The translations under genes were made by a program, and so were the position numbers. A stretch of DNA of 64,000 nt from ECT2AJA-044 sp965262845. Its GTDB lineage: Bacteria > Bacteroidota > Bacteroidia > Flavobacteriales > ECT2AJA-044. Every line of letters begins with the position of its first letter. Positions within the stretch are counted from its first letter, which is position 1. The notes below the pieces were generated by a model, which ran no database searches, was not told the origin of the DNA, and saw only the letters and a list, made by a program, of their open reading frames with translations. The DNA lies in contig CBDHFX010000002.1 in the NCBI GenBank assembly GCA_965262845.1, positions 1,116,001 through 1,180,000 of the forward strand. The letters run 5' to 3'. Below, piece after piece: positions 25,094 to 33,947 of this stretch.

Positions 25094-26116
25094 ATGAACG
25101 AGCATTTGGATCCGACCGGAGAAGACCGGAGCGCAGAAGAGCAGGAACTGGATCGCACCTTAAGACCCAGGGGGTTTGACGAATTTGCCGGCCAAAGCCA
25201 GGTGGTGGGCAACCTGGAGGTATTCGTGGAAGCATCGAACCGCAGAGGCGATGCACTGGACCACGTTTTGCTTCACGGTCCTCCCGGGCTTGGTAAAACC
25301 ACCCTCGCACACATTATCGCCAACGAACTGGGAGTCAATATCAAGATCACGAGCGGCCCCGTTCTGGATAAGCCAGGAGACCTGGCCGGACTACTGACCA
25401 ACCTGGAAGACCGGGATGTGTTGTTTATCGACGAGATCCACCGGATGTCTTCGGTCATTGAGGAATACCTCTACCCGGCCATGGAAGACTTCAAGATCGA
25501 TATCATGATCGACACTGGCCCTAACGCGCGTACCTTGCAGATCGATCTAAGTCCGTTCACGCTCATTGGGGCCACCACGCGGTCCGGGCTGCTGACTTCT
25601 CCTTTGAGAGCACGTTTCGGGATCAATAGCCGGTTGCAATATTATAACGTAGAGCTGCTGACCCATATTGTACACCGCTCGGCAGCGATCCTCAACGTGC
25701 CCATCACCGATGATGCCACGGCTGAAATCGCCGGCCGAAGTCGTGGAACACCCCGTATCGCCAACGCCTTGCTTCGCCGGGTGCGCGATTTTGCTGAGGT
25801 CAGGGGAAACGGTTCCATTGACATGGAGATCGCCAGACACGGACTAGGCGCCTTACATGTAGATCAATACGGGCTAGATGAAATGGATAATCGCATTTTG
25901 TCGACTGTGATCAGGAAGTTTAAGGGCGGACCAGTGGGCCTCAATACCATTGCCACTGCAGTAGGTGAAAATGCCGGAACGCTGGAGGAAGTGTACGAAC
26001 CCTTTCTTATTCAGCAAGGCTACCTTATGCGCACGCCCCGGGGACGACAAGTAACGGATCTGGCTTACCGCCACCTCGGGATAGATCCGATCAAAGATGA
26101 AGACACCCTCTTCTGA
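25094..26116 (+). CDS. ruvB: Holliday junction branch migration helicase RuvB
   Basis: 340 residues. The beginning matches RuvB (LDRTLRPRGFDEFAGQ), Walker A is GPPGLGKTTLAHIIA, Walker B LFIDEIHRMS, sensor 1 IGATTRSGLLTSPLRARFG, and the winged-helix end reads EPFLIQQGYLMRTPRGRQ. RuvB forms the hexameric motor that drives branch migration with RuvA. Length is normal. Its stop shares one base with the queG start (TGATG), so the two genes are translationally coupled. The upstream 316 bases hold tRNA-Cys flank and possible RNA structure. Confidence 0.97.
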   Translation: MNEHLDPTGEDRSAEEQELDRTLRPRGFDEFAGQSQVVGNLEVFVEASNRRGDALDHVLLHGPPGLGKTTLAHIIANELGVNIKITSGPVLDKPGDLAGLLTNLEDRDVLFIDEIHRMSSVIEEYLYPAMEDFKIDIMIDTGPNARTLQIDLSPFTLIGATTRSGLLTSPLRARFGINSRLQYYNVELLTHIVHRSAAILNVPITDDATAEIAGRSRGTPRIANALLRRVRDFAEVRGNGSIDMEIARHGLGALHVDQYGLDEMDNRILSTVIRKFKGGPVGLNTIATAVGENAGTLEEVYEPFLIQQGYLMRTPRGRQVTDLAYRHLGIDPIKDEDTLF

Positions 26117-27063
26117 TGAGCCGCCCCGATCTGCAATATCGGGCCGATTTCATCAAGGATCAAGCCGTCAGGCTTGGGTTTATGGGCTGCGGCATATCCG
26201 AAGCCGGATTCCTGGAAGAAGAAGCCCCACGGTTCGAAAAATGGCTTCGAAACAAGATGCACGGGTCCATGGCCTACATGGAGAACCATTTTGACAAACG
26301 GCTCAACCCCCGAAAGCTCGTGCCTGGAGCCAGATCGGTGATCTCCCTGACGTACAATTACTATACAGACCGGAAGCAGCGTGACCCGGATGCGCCCAAG
26401 ATCTCCAAATACGCCTATGGGACCGACTACCACCTGGTGCTGAAGGACAAGCTCAGGGAGCTGCTGTTTGAGATCCGGCAGAGGTTCGGAAATGTGGAAG
26501 GACGCGTTTTTGTGGATTCCGCGCCCGTGCTCGACAAGGCCTGGGCAGTGCGGTCCGGACTGGGCTGGATGGGCAGGAACACAAACCTGATTCACCCGCG
26601 GGCAGGGTCTTTTTTCTTCATCGCTGAAATCATCTGCGATCTCGAACTGCCGGCAGACAACTCCATTCCCGATTACTGTGGCACCTGCACCCGCTGTATT
26701 GATGCCTGCCCAACCGACGCCATTATTGAACCCTATGTCGTGGATGGCAGCAGGTGCATTTCCCACTTTACCATTGAGCTGAAGGGCGCCCTCCCGGGCG
26801 GATGGGCAGATAAGTTCGATCATTGGATGTTCGGTTGCGACGTTTGTCAGGACGTGTGCCCCTGGAACCGATTTTCCGGGCACCATTCCGAGCCGGCATT
26901 CGAGCCACATCCGGATCTGCTATCCATGACCAAAAAGGAATGGGTGGAACTCACCAGCGAGATCTTTAACGAACTGTTCAGGAAGTCTGCCGTCAAACGA
27001 ACCAAATACGAAGGGCTGAAAAGGAATATCGCTTACCTGTTCAATACCCGAAGCCACACGTGA
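26116..27063 (+). CDS. queG: Epoxyqueuosine reductase
   Basis: 315 residues. N-terminal cobalamin-binding part (RADFIKDQAVRLGFMGCGIS, then FDKRLNPRKLVPGARSVISL, GWMGRNTNLIHPRAGS). Two 4Fe-4S clusters are indicated by CGTCTRCIDACPTDA and FGCDVCQDVCPWN. QueG reduces epoxyqueuosine in tRNA to queuosine using cob(II)alamin. Length is typical for the short form without HEAT repeats. It overlaps the ruvB stop by one base, and a ruvB-queG linkage is common in the phylum as I recall it. It converges with the phospholipase-like gene downstream. Confidence 0.95.
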   Translation: MSRPDLQYRADFIKDQAVRLGFMGCGISEAGFLEEEAPRFEKWLRNKMHGSMAYMENHFDKRLNPRKLVPGARSVISLTYNYYTDRKQRDPDAPKISKYAYGTDYHLVLKDKLRELLFEIRQRFGNVEGRVFVDSAPVLDKAWAVRSGLGWMGRNTNLIHPRAGSFFFIAEIICDLELPADNSIPDYCGTCTRCIDACPTDAIIEPYVVDGSRCISHFTIELKGALPGGWADKFDHWMFGCDVCQDVCPWNRFSGHHSEPAFEPHPDLLSMTKKEWVELTSEIFNELFRKSAVKRTKYEGLKRNIAYLFNTRSHT

Positions 27064-27181
27064 GATCCGGCACCCTCCCTGAATCATCGGGAGCCTATCC
27101 CAAAAAGGTACCCCCTGATGAGTTGAGTTGTATTTGGTACAACTGCACCAGGCACCTGAAAGGGGCTTCAAGATGTATTCT

Positions 27182-29362
27182 TTATTGATGGACCAAGGTG
27201 CTGCAGGCCATCCAGTCGTTACCGCGGACCTCAAGGATATACGCTCCGGAGCGCAGCGGGTGATCAACCTGAATGACCTGTGGGGCGCCAGTCCAGCTCA
27301 CGACTTGTTCCAGCACAAGGCGGCCTTCCATATCGTACAGCATTAGGAAGCCTTTTCCGGCCCTGGGGGCCTGGAGTTCAATGGACCATTGATCAGCCAC
27401 CGGATGCGGGTAGATCGTTATTTTGGGACTTTCATGCTCTTCAATGGAAATAGCCTCATCATATCGGGCCCTGAATTCCTGGAAATACCTATCGGCCAGG
27501 GCAAAATTGTTTAGGATCAAGGTGTTTTCATCATTGAAGTTCTCGGCTGAAGAAGACCAGTTGTGTGAACCGGTAAGGACTTTTCCGTTTGCAGCATCCG
27601 TGTGGTCAATGATAGCATATTTGTGGTGCATAATGAACGGAATATGGGCAGTGGACTGAACCGCGACCCCGGCGCTGACCAAATTTTGGTACTCAGCTCC
27701 CTGATCGTTGATGTTCTCGATTATGCCCTGGGCGAATTTTCCGAACTCGCCGTTGACATTGATCAAGGCCTGGGCACATTCGTCGCGGGTCAGGGTCATG
27801 ACTGCGAAGTGAACATCGGCCTGGGTACTTTCAATCGTTTCCACGATCCGGCCCGTTACTCCATCCGACGGAGAAAAATAGCACTGTACCGGTGATCCAT
27901 TGATCTTGAAATGATGCGGCGTGTTGTTCAGCTTGTCGGCACCCCATCTGGCGCTGCCCGCATCAGGCGTGGCGGCATTGCTCCCCCACATTTCCTCGAA
28001 TTCGATCTCGAATGCCTTAGCCAAACTTTGATCCTGTATGATCACCAGGTTGTTTGGGTCATTGAACAGCTGATCGTTCGTCCAGTTCGTGGCACCAGTC
28101 AATACCCAGCTGTTGTTCACACTGGCAGCATCGATCACGACAAATTTGTTGTGCATGATGCCCGGATGGCCGCCAGGACGCTCCAGCATTTCGATGCTCG
28201 CATCAAGATCGTTGAGGATCAGGTTCGCATTACCGCCTTCGTATAAAAAGCGAACGCGCACTCCCCTGGTTTGCGCATCGTTGATGGCATTAGCGATCAG
28301 TTGGTTATCGGCATTGTAAATGGCAATATCCAGTGTTGATTGTGCCCGGCCAATATAGGCCGCTATGGTATCGTTGAAAAAGCCATCCAACTGGATCGCG
28401 TTATTTCCCTGTGATACGCTGTTGTCGACTTCGCGATTGAAGTAGACCATCATATAGCCGGAGCTGTTGGATTCGGTAGCATAGACGCCCAAATTACCCC
28501 AGGCGGTATCAACCCCGTTTTCGGAATATGGTTGCACGTAGTAGATGTTTCCGGCCGTGAGGCCGTTAAGGGTGATGGAATGGTTGCTCGTGCTTCCGGC
28601 CAGATTGATATAGCCCAACTCCAGGTTAGGGGTCAGGCCGTAGCGCGCGTTCGTGGACCCGTTCACGTTGGTCGTCCACTGCAGATCAAACCCGCCCGTG
28701 GAAATGTTGTCCTGCTCCACTCCGCTGGTGAAGAGGATGGAAGAGGAGGAAATGAGATCGGAAGTATCACGCGGAAGCAATTGGTATCCACCGAACCCGG
28801 TGAAGGTGAACTGGCTGAGGATCCCAACCAGATCCAAAGTGCCGAGCGGGATCAATTCGCCTATCAAAGGGTGTGCGGAGCGCACGTAGATCACACCCAG
28901 ATCTCCGGACGCGTCAGTGAAATTGTGTGTTCCCACACTAAAAGTCCCTCCACCGCCACTGAAGACCACTCCGTTGAGCCGAACGAGCTGTCCCTCGTAG
29001 GGTTCATCCATTTGCGGTACGGTGATCGTGGTCGGATTCGGAATGGGGTTGTTGCTGGAGTGTACGGTTACGCTCTGGATCGGGTCAATCTCGAGCAACC
29101 CGTTGTAATCCTTCAGCGGTCCGGTAATGGTAGTGCTATCGCCGGGGGCTACGGAAAAGGGAACGGATCCGGAACCCGGATAACAGGCGATTCCAGCCGT
29201 GGAGTCCTGGACATAACGAATAATGCCGAGTTCGTCTCCATTGGTTATGATCCCGGAAACGGTCACAATGGCACCGATCGGTTGCTGACGGGCAGTGGCA
29301 ATGTCCTGAGCATGGGCCAGTGCCGCAAAAAAGAGGGTGAAGAGGAGCAGTTTAGAATGCAT
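27182..29362 (-). CDS. Secreted phospholipase D-like phosphodiesterase with OB-fold and T9SS type-A domain
   Basis: 726 residues. Signal peptide LLLFTLFFAALAHAQ. An OB-like domain (IGAIVTVSGIITNGDELG) covers about residues 25-180, then an FN3-like part follows. The PLD fold carries two HxKxxxxD motifs: HNKFVVID at residue 404 and HHKYAIID at residue 579, each followed by LTGATNW or LTGSHNW. A T9SS type-A sorting domain starts at IYPHPVADQW. Both catalytic motifs are complete, so it probably cuts extracellular phosphodiesters (DNA, RNA or phospholipid). It overlaps the TonB receptor stop by 11 bases, so uptake of the product through that receptor is a plausible inference. Confidence 0.87.
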   Translation of the reverse strand: MHSKLLLFTLFFAALAHAQDIATARQQPIGAIVTVSGIITNGDELGIIRYVQDSTAGIACYPGSGSVPFSVAPGDSTTITGPLKDYNGLLEIDPIQSVTVHSSNNPIPNPTTITVPQMDEPYEGQLVRLNGVVFSGGGGTFSVGTHNFTDASGDLGVIYVRSAHPLIGELIPLGTLDLVGILSQFTFTGFGGYQLLPRDTSDLISSSSILFTSGVEQDNISTGGFDLQWTTNVNGSTNARYGLTPNLELGYINLAGSTSNHSITLNGLTAGNIYYVQPYSENGVDTAWGNLGVYATESNSSGYMMVYFNREVDNSVSQGNNAIQLDGFFNDTIAAYIGRAQSTLDIAIYNADNQLIANAINDAQTRGVRVRFLYEGGNANLILNDLDASIEMLERPGGHPGIMHNKFVVIDAASVNNSWVLTGATNWTNDQLFNDPNNLVIIQDQSLAKAFEIEFEEMWGSNAATPDAGSARWGADKLNNTPHHFKINGSPVQCYFSPSDGVTGRIVETIESTQADVHFAVMTLTRDECAQALINVNGEFGKFAQGIIENINDQGAEYQNLVSAGVAVQSTAHIPFIMHHKYAIIDHTDAANGKVLTGSHNWSSSAENFNDENTLILNNFALADRYFQEFRARYDEAISIEEHESPKITIYPHPVADQWSIELQAPRAGKGFLMLYDMEGRLVLEQVVSWTGAPQVIQVDHPLRSGAYILEVRGNDWMACSTLVHQ

Positions 29363-32234
29363 AGGTTACAGAAATATTAAATCGGCGTCCCTGTCCAAAG
29401 AAAACGCTGGCTGAGTTCGCATTAAAATCATCGGTCCTAATGTTGAGTGCATTACCGTCGTTGTTCTGTGCATCACTAATGTATTGTTTATTGAGCAGGT
29501 TGATAACCGAAGCACGAATACTGAGCGATTGCTTCCCAAAAGTGAAACGACATCCTCCGTGCAGGTCAAGGAGCATATACTCCGGTACCTGCCAGGAATC
29601 ACGACCGGCATCAGAGCCCTTCAGGGTGAGGGGGTCAAAATCCGCGTAATAACGATCGAAATACGTTCCCCGGAGCCGAATGTATGTTCCGCTAACCGGT
29701 TCGTACTCCAGGCTAAAGCCCAATTGTGTTTGCGCGGCATCACTGACATGAACTCCGGTTGCGTCAAAGTAAAACACGAACTCCTCGCCGGTATTTGGGT
29801 CAATGACCGGGTTGTTGTTATCGTCCGTGATCCGAACACTGTCGGTGGACTGCCAGGTCCAGTCCCCCAGGGAAATCAACCCCTGAAGGCTCCATTTCGG
29901 TAGGAACTCATAGGCAAAATCGAGCTCGACACCCATGTGTACTGCATCCATCCCATTGATATTGGTACGGAACAATTCATCGTCAATGATCACGGGCGGA
30001 GCCTGCGGTGCGGGGCGATTATCCCACCGCGTGTAGTAGCTGTTGAAATTTACCGAAAAGCGATTTGACCGAAAAGTGTAGCCCAATTCAACGGCCTTGA
30101 CGATCTCATTTTCAATATCCCGGAATTTACGGTTGTCGAAGTAAAATATATTCGAAAAGCGCGGAGTACGCGAGAGGTATCCTAGATTTACAAATACGCT
30201 GTTGTGCTCATTGACATGGCACTTTGCTCCGGTTTTGAAAGTGGCGCTCGGGATCCAAACCCATTCGGTAGTGGCGTAACGAGCCTCTTCGGAGTTCGTG
30301 TTATAGCTCCGTCCATTATACACCACCGTGTCGTTATAGCCAATCACTTCCCTCATGGTGGTGTCGCTAAGCACGAGATCCTTTTTGCGAAAGTAATCGA
30401 TCCGCTGATGTCCGCTCATAGATCCGGAGATATTCACGAATGCGGCCCAAAGCCCTTTTTTGTATTCGAGCTGGTAGAAAGCACCTCCCCAGCGTACTTT
30501 GGCATCGTTATGGTAGCCGATGACGTCCCCTTCCCGACGTACCGGTGATGCCGCATTGACATTGCTCATGTCTACATAGTAATCGCCCCCCAGCAGATCG
30601 TATACCTCGCGAGAGTGCTCGCCCTTGTACGACCGGAAATCGAGTCCACCCGAATGTATAAACCGCTCTTTTTGGTTATAGGTGAATGTGCTCACCCAGC
30701 CCCACCAGAAGTGCTTGTTCGCCGAGCTCAGCATAATGTCGCCCGACTTGTGTTCGGTATCCGAGTATAGGGGATCAATGCTAAACGGCCCAAAGGCATT
30801 TGCATCGTAGATCTGTTGGAAATCAATGCGTCCTTCCCCATCCCGGGGAGGAGAGCCGTCTGACAAACGCGTTCCGCCACCGCTACCAATTGACAGGTAC
30901 AATACGTTTGACCAATACAACCTGTCGTTCACCCGCCAAAAGTCTTTCAAACTGAATTGCGGTTTATGATAATAGTTCTTGCGTTCTGTAATGATTTCCT
31001 CCCCATTTCGAGTGGTATCCCCGTTTACGATGTCGTAGCGATCCAAAACACCCCAGTGCTGATTGTAGCGAATGCCGAAACTCTGCGCACTGGTCGTGTC
31101 AACAAAATGTACCAGGGCTTCATTGTAGCTGTCACGGGTTTCTCCGATCCTGGCCAACATCTGCTCCAGATCTTCTTCCGAAATATTCCCTTGATTATGT
31201 GCCACCATTATGTCGTATAGTTCATCGCTTCCTTCGAACAAGTCACGTCCATACTCCGCGTCATGATCCGAAATGGAGATCTTCCAGCTACGCTGGCCGT
31301 GCTCCTGGGGTGCTCCAAAGCCGGTCAGACTCAGGTTATGGTCGCCTAGCTGCTTGCCTATCTTGACGTAGTAAAACCATCCCTCGGTCCAGGTGTTGTC
31401 AACCCATCCGTTTCCCCGCTTGTATGACCCGGCAAAGGTGAATCCCCATCCATTGTCAAGGTGGCCCGAATTCACACCGACCGTGGTCCGCAGAAATCCA
31501 TTGTTTCCAACTTCCTGCTTCACCCGGAAGCTGCGTTTTTGCTCAATTCCCTTCGTCAGTATATTTATGGTCCCTCCTACGGAGGGAATAGCCAGTTTGG
31601 AGGCTCCCAGCCCCCGCTGCACCTGCATCTTTTGCACGATAGCGTCCAGACCGAACCAGTTTGACCAGTAAAGCCATCCATTTTCCATATCATTCACCGG
31701 AACTCCGTCGATCATCACAGCTACATTGTTTTGGCTGAATCCACGGATGTTGATCCGTGCATCTCCATCTCCACCCCCCTGCTGGGTGGCGTAAATGCCC
31801 GGAGTGGAATTGAGCACTATTGGCAGGTCCTGAGAAGCCAGTTCGCGCTGTATCTGCCTGGGTGAAATATTGGAGAAAGCTACTGGTGTTTCCCGTTCAA
31901 TAGCCAGGTCAGTCACCACTTCCACCTCTGTAAGCATGGTCGTCTTAAGTCCGATCTCCAGGTCAATCGTTTTGCCGGCTTTTACTTCCACATCTCGCCT
32001 GATGGTCTCATACCCGACATAGCTGAATTGAAGCACATAGTTACCTACCGGCAGCTCCAGCAAAAAGGTTCCATCGGAATCAGCAGCAATTCCTTTTTCA
32101 GATCCGTACATGACATGGACTCCCAAAAGGGTTTCTCCCGTGATCTCATCGGTCACAACACCTCGCACCGTACCGGTCTGTGCCGATACCATCAAGGTCA
32201 AACCAACAAGCAATAAAGTAATCCAATGTTTCAC
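29352..32234 (-). CDS. TonB-dependent outer-membrane receptor
   Basis: 960 residues. Signal peptide (ITLLLVGLTLMVSAQ), a carboxypeptidase-like regulatory domain at about 20-105 (GTVRGVVTDEITGETLLGVHV), a plug domain (LASQDLPIVLNSTPGIYATQ, then RINIRGFSQNNVAVMIDGVPVNDME), and a 22-strand barrel ending FNISVTYAF. It should import a large or scarce substrate with energy from TonB-ExbBD. There is no SusD neighbour and it lacks SusC-specific length, so a glycan role is not indicated. The downstream secreted PLD protein and the nearby lamin-tail protein suggest nucleotide or phosphate scavenging, which remains an inference. Confidence 0.93.
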   Translation of the reverse strand: MKHWITLLLVGLTLMVSAQTGTVRGVVTDEITGETLLGVHVMYGSEKGIAADSDGTFLLELPVGNYVLQFSYVGYETIRRDVEVKAGKTIDLEIGLKTTMLTEVEVVTDLAIERETPVAFSNISPRQIQRELASQDLPIVLNSTPGIYATQQGGGDGDARINIRGFSQNNVAVMIDGVPVNDMENGWLYWSNWFGLDAIVQKMQVQRGLGASKLAIPSVGGTINILTKGIEQKRSFRVKQEVGNNGFLRTTVGVNSGHLDNGWGFTFAGSYKRGNGWVDNTWTEGWFYYVKIGKQLGDHNLSLTGFGAPQEHGQRSWKISISDHDAEYGRDLFEGSDELYDIMVAHNQGNISEEDLEQMLARIGETRDSYNEALVHFVDTTSAQSFGIRYNQHWGVLDRYDIVNGDTTRNGEEIITERKNYYHKPQFSLKDFWRVNDRLYWSNVLYLSIGSGGGTRLSDGSPPRDGEGRIDFQQIYDANAFGPFSIDPLYSDTEHKSGDIMLSSANKHFWWGWVSTFTYNQKERFIHSGGLDFRSYKGEHSREVYDLLGGDYYVDMSNVNAASPVRREGDVIGYHNDAKVRWGGAFYQLEYKKGLWAAFVNISGSMSGHQRIDYFRKKDLVLSDTTMREVIGYNDTVVYNGRSYNTNSEEARYATTEWVWIPSATFKTGAKCHVNEHNSVFVNLGYLSRTPRFSNIFYFDNRKFRDIENEIVKAVELGYTFRSNRFSVNFNSYYTRWDNRPAPQAPPVIIDDELFRTNINGMDAVHMGVELDFAYEFLPKWSLQGLISLGDWTWQSTDSVRITDDNNNPVIDPNTGEEFVFYFDATGVHVSDAAQTQLGFSLEYEPVSGTYIRLRGTYFDRYYADFDPLTLKGSDAGRDSWQVPEYMLLDLHGGCRFTFGKQSLSIRASVINLLNKQYISDAQNNDGNALNIRTDDFNANSASVFFGQGRRFNISVTYAF

Positions 32235-32300
32235 CCCCGGTACAAAAAAACAACTTACAGGAACGATCAGTTAGCTGTTGTTATAATGCAATGCCCTTCA

Positions 32301-33233
32301 TTACTGAAGAATAAACTTTCTGGTGAATGCCTGACCGTTTGCCAGGGACACTTCCACGAAGTATAAACCTGGTTCTGCGGAAAACCCTACCAGGGTTAGT
32401 TGTTTATCCGGCATAGCTAAACTTTTTTTTGCGATCTGCTGACCCACCAATGAAAATATCCTGTATGATTTGATCCGTTCCGTCGCAGTCAGGATGATTG
32501 CTGCACCGGCCCTTACAGGATTTGGATAGAGGGAAAGAGAGATTTTCCGGGGCTCATCCAGCGATATGTAGTCCGGATCACAAACACATCCATGTGCTCC
32601 GAGCTCGCTCCAGGTGTCTTGCGGAAGGGTGTCGTATTCCACAGCCGGATTAAAAAGAGTGGGGTTATTGATCACCCCCTGCTGCACCGTAGCCTTGCGG
32701 ATCATGGTGTGATTGCGGGTCCACCAAAGGCCACCGTTCGCATCTGTGAAGTTCGCCGAAGTATCTGTAGTCCAGGCACCTCCCGGATCTTCCCCTACCT
32801 TTCCAAAAATATCGATGAGGTTCGCACCTTTTTCAATGGTCAACGCATCATCGCCATTGAAATAGCAGGGAGCCGGATAATCATTGTCAAGCAGATCTGC
32901 CAGCGCCTGCAATGCCGGATCACAGGGAGGAGAAATAGCTCCACCGCCCAGATCCACGGTATCGGTTTGACCGTTGGCGATCACAACAACATCGTATGGC
33001 TGAATGGTACCGCTCAACTGAAACACGTCCGGGTTGGATGTGCCGCCGTTCGAGTAACGCTTCAGGACGTATTGGCTCAGACTGATCGGACCGGAGGTCG
33101 GATTATAGATCTCAACCGCCTTGTTATTGCCAGACCCTTCAACGTATTCCGAAAAGAACAAATCGCTGCACTGTGCCTGAACGAGCATTTCAGCAGCAAC
33201 GAACAAAACAGGAAATATATATTTTTTCATCAT
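32301..33233 (-). CDS. Secreted lamin-tail-domain protein with T9SS type-A domain
   Basis: 310 residues. Signal peptide (YIFPVLFVAAEMLVQAQ), a lamin-tail (LTD) domain beginning LFFSEYVEGSGNNKAVEIYNP with YNGDDALTIEKG-like core (here CYFNGDDALTIEKGANLI) and WWTRNHTMIRK, then a short linker and a type-A sorting domain (LYPNPVRAGAAIILTATE through RKFILQ). LTD domains often accompany secreted nucleases and phosphatases in Bacteroidota; here no enzyme domain is attached. It sits 67 bases upstream of the TonB receptor on the same strand and has its own promoter at 33255-33286. A DNA- or membrane-binding role is possible. Confidence 0.87.
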   Translation of the reverse strand: MMKKYIFPVLFVAAEMLVQAQCSDLFFSEYVEGSGNNKAVEIYNPTSGPISLSQYVLKRYSNGGTSNPDVFQLSGTIQPYDVVVIANGQTDTVDLGGGAISPPCDPALQALADLLDNDYPAPCYFNGDDALTIEKGANLIDIFGKVGEDPGGAWTTDTSANFTDANGGLWWTRNHTMIRKATVQQGVINNPTLFNPAVEYDTLPQDTWSELGAHGCVCDPDYISLDEPRKISLSLYPNPVRAGAAIILTATERIKSYRIFSLVGQQIAKKSLAMPDKQLTLVGFSAEPGLYFVEVSLANGQAFTRKFILQ

Positions 33234-33254
33234 GCTATTTTAAATTGGAGTGTA

Positions 33255-33286
33255 CAAAGATACAGGGTCGGGGGTATCGCAGTCAA
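33255..33286 (-). promoter_or_regulatory. Bacteroidota promoter for the lamin-tail/TonB/PLD genes
   Basis: On the minus strand, TTGACT (complement of 33281-33286) is followed after 21 bases (counted from the TTG) by TATCTTTG (complement of 33255-33262), a full match to the TAnnTTTG box. The box lies 21 bases upstream of the ATG at 33233. Confidence 0.6.
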
Positions 33287-33473
33287 GTGCCAATATTAAC
33301 CATTAGTTAAGTTCCAGGTCTTTTGCTAATTTAGCTTCCTACTTAAAAACAACTTGCAGTTACTACGAGCAGTGCCTAATGCTTCTGGTTTCTCCGTAGC
33401 TTTCGATCTGATTCATGGCCCTAATGGCGTTATTACCTTCATTCTTAGGTACTAGCCAGATATTTCGTACCGA

Positions 33474-33628
33474 TCAAAATCGTAAATCCTCGGCTATAGG
33501 CAAAGATTCAATCCGCTTAACGGTTAGAACTCTGGGGTTCTTTTTTTGCTATCACGATAACTTTTCACCAACTTACGGTTGCGGCTGATTTTTCCCTTTC
33601 GTTGCACTGTGCTGCATGGAATGTACAT
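33474..33628 (-). pseudogene. Transposase N-terminus relic (IS1634/IS4-like)
   Basis: On the minus strand an ATG at 33628 begins MYIPCSTVQRKGKISRNRK, then LVKSYRDSKKR and a stop at 33524-33526. The neighbouring frame continues as RVLTVKRIESLPIAEDL up to a stop at 33474-33476. The pattern MYIxxxxxxxxGK...LVxSYRD...KxRVLxxx..SLP is like the first 60 residues of IS1634-type transposases. The rest of the transposase is absent and no inverted ends were found, so this is a short decayed fragment. The call is by pattern only. Confidence 0.4.
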
Positions 33629-33681
33629 CTTGCAAACATAGTCACTACAACTCTGCTGTCCACGCCTTCCCCAAACTGTTT

Positions 33682-33792
33682 TTAGGAAGTTAAGCTAAGG
33701 GACACGCATACTCCAAATAGAATGCCGACGATTGGCCAGAAGTAAGCAACTAAGCCCCCCAAGAGGTCGCCTTTAAAGACGAATTCGTTCAA
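33682..33792 (-). other. Short membrane-segment ORF, possible gene fragment
   Basis: A 36-codon frame on the minus strand opens at TTG 33790-33792, directly after an in-frame TGA, and reads NEFVFKGDLLGGLVAYFWP, then IVGILFGVCVSL before stopping at 33682-33684. It looks like the C-terminal membrane helix of a protein whose front part is gone. It sits between the transposase relic and the intron-like relic. No family recognised. Confidence 0.2.
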
Positions 33793-33815
33793 ATTTCAGG
33801 ATCTTAACTTCAATC

Positions 33816-33880
33816 AGTCAGGTGGATCGGGGGAATTTCACTCCCAGCCTCTCACAGAACCGCAGGCTAAAAACGCTCCT
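33816..33880 (-). mobile_element. Possible decayed 3' end of a group II intron
   Basis: The minus strand reads GGTTCTGTGAGAGGC at 33848-33862, then TGGGAGTGAAATTCCCCC. This resembles the stretch after domain V in bacterial group II introns (CGGTTCTGTGAGAGGCTGG...TGAAATTCCCC). The expected domain V stem itself (GAGCCGTA...TACGGTTC) is eroded to GAGCGTTTTTAGCCTGCGG, and no reverse transcriptase lies nearby. It is at best a non-functional remnant. Confidence 0.3.
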
Positions 33881-33908
33881 GTTTACCCTAAAACAAACTT
33901 TGTTTGCC

Positions 33909-33916
33909 TATCTTTG
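33909..33916 (+). promoter_or_regulatory. -7 box for the truncated RHS-toxin gene
   Basis: TATCTTTG matches TAnnTTTG and lies 31 bases before the ATG at 33948. No clear -33 TTTG at normal spacing. If active, the truncated RHS gene would have its own transcript. Confidence 0.4.
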
Positions 33917-33947
33917 AAGCACCCACTCTTAAAAAAACGGGAAAACG

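Noticed and set aside
28532..29380. 282-codon plus-strand frame opposite the PLD gene
   Set aside because: No domains and no start context; the minus-strand PLD protein explains the region fully.
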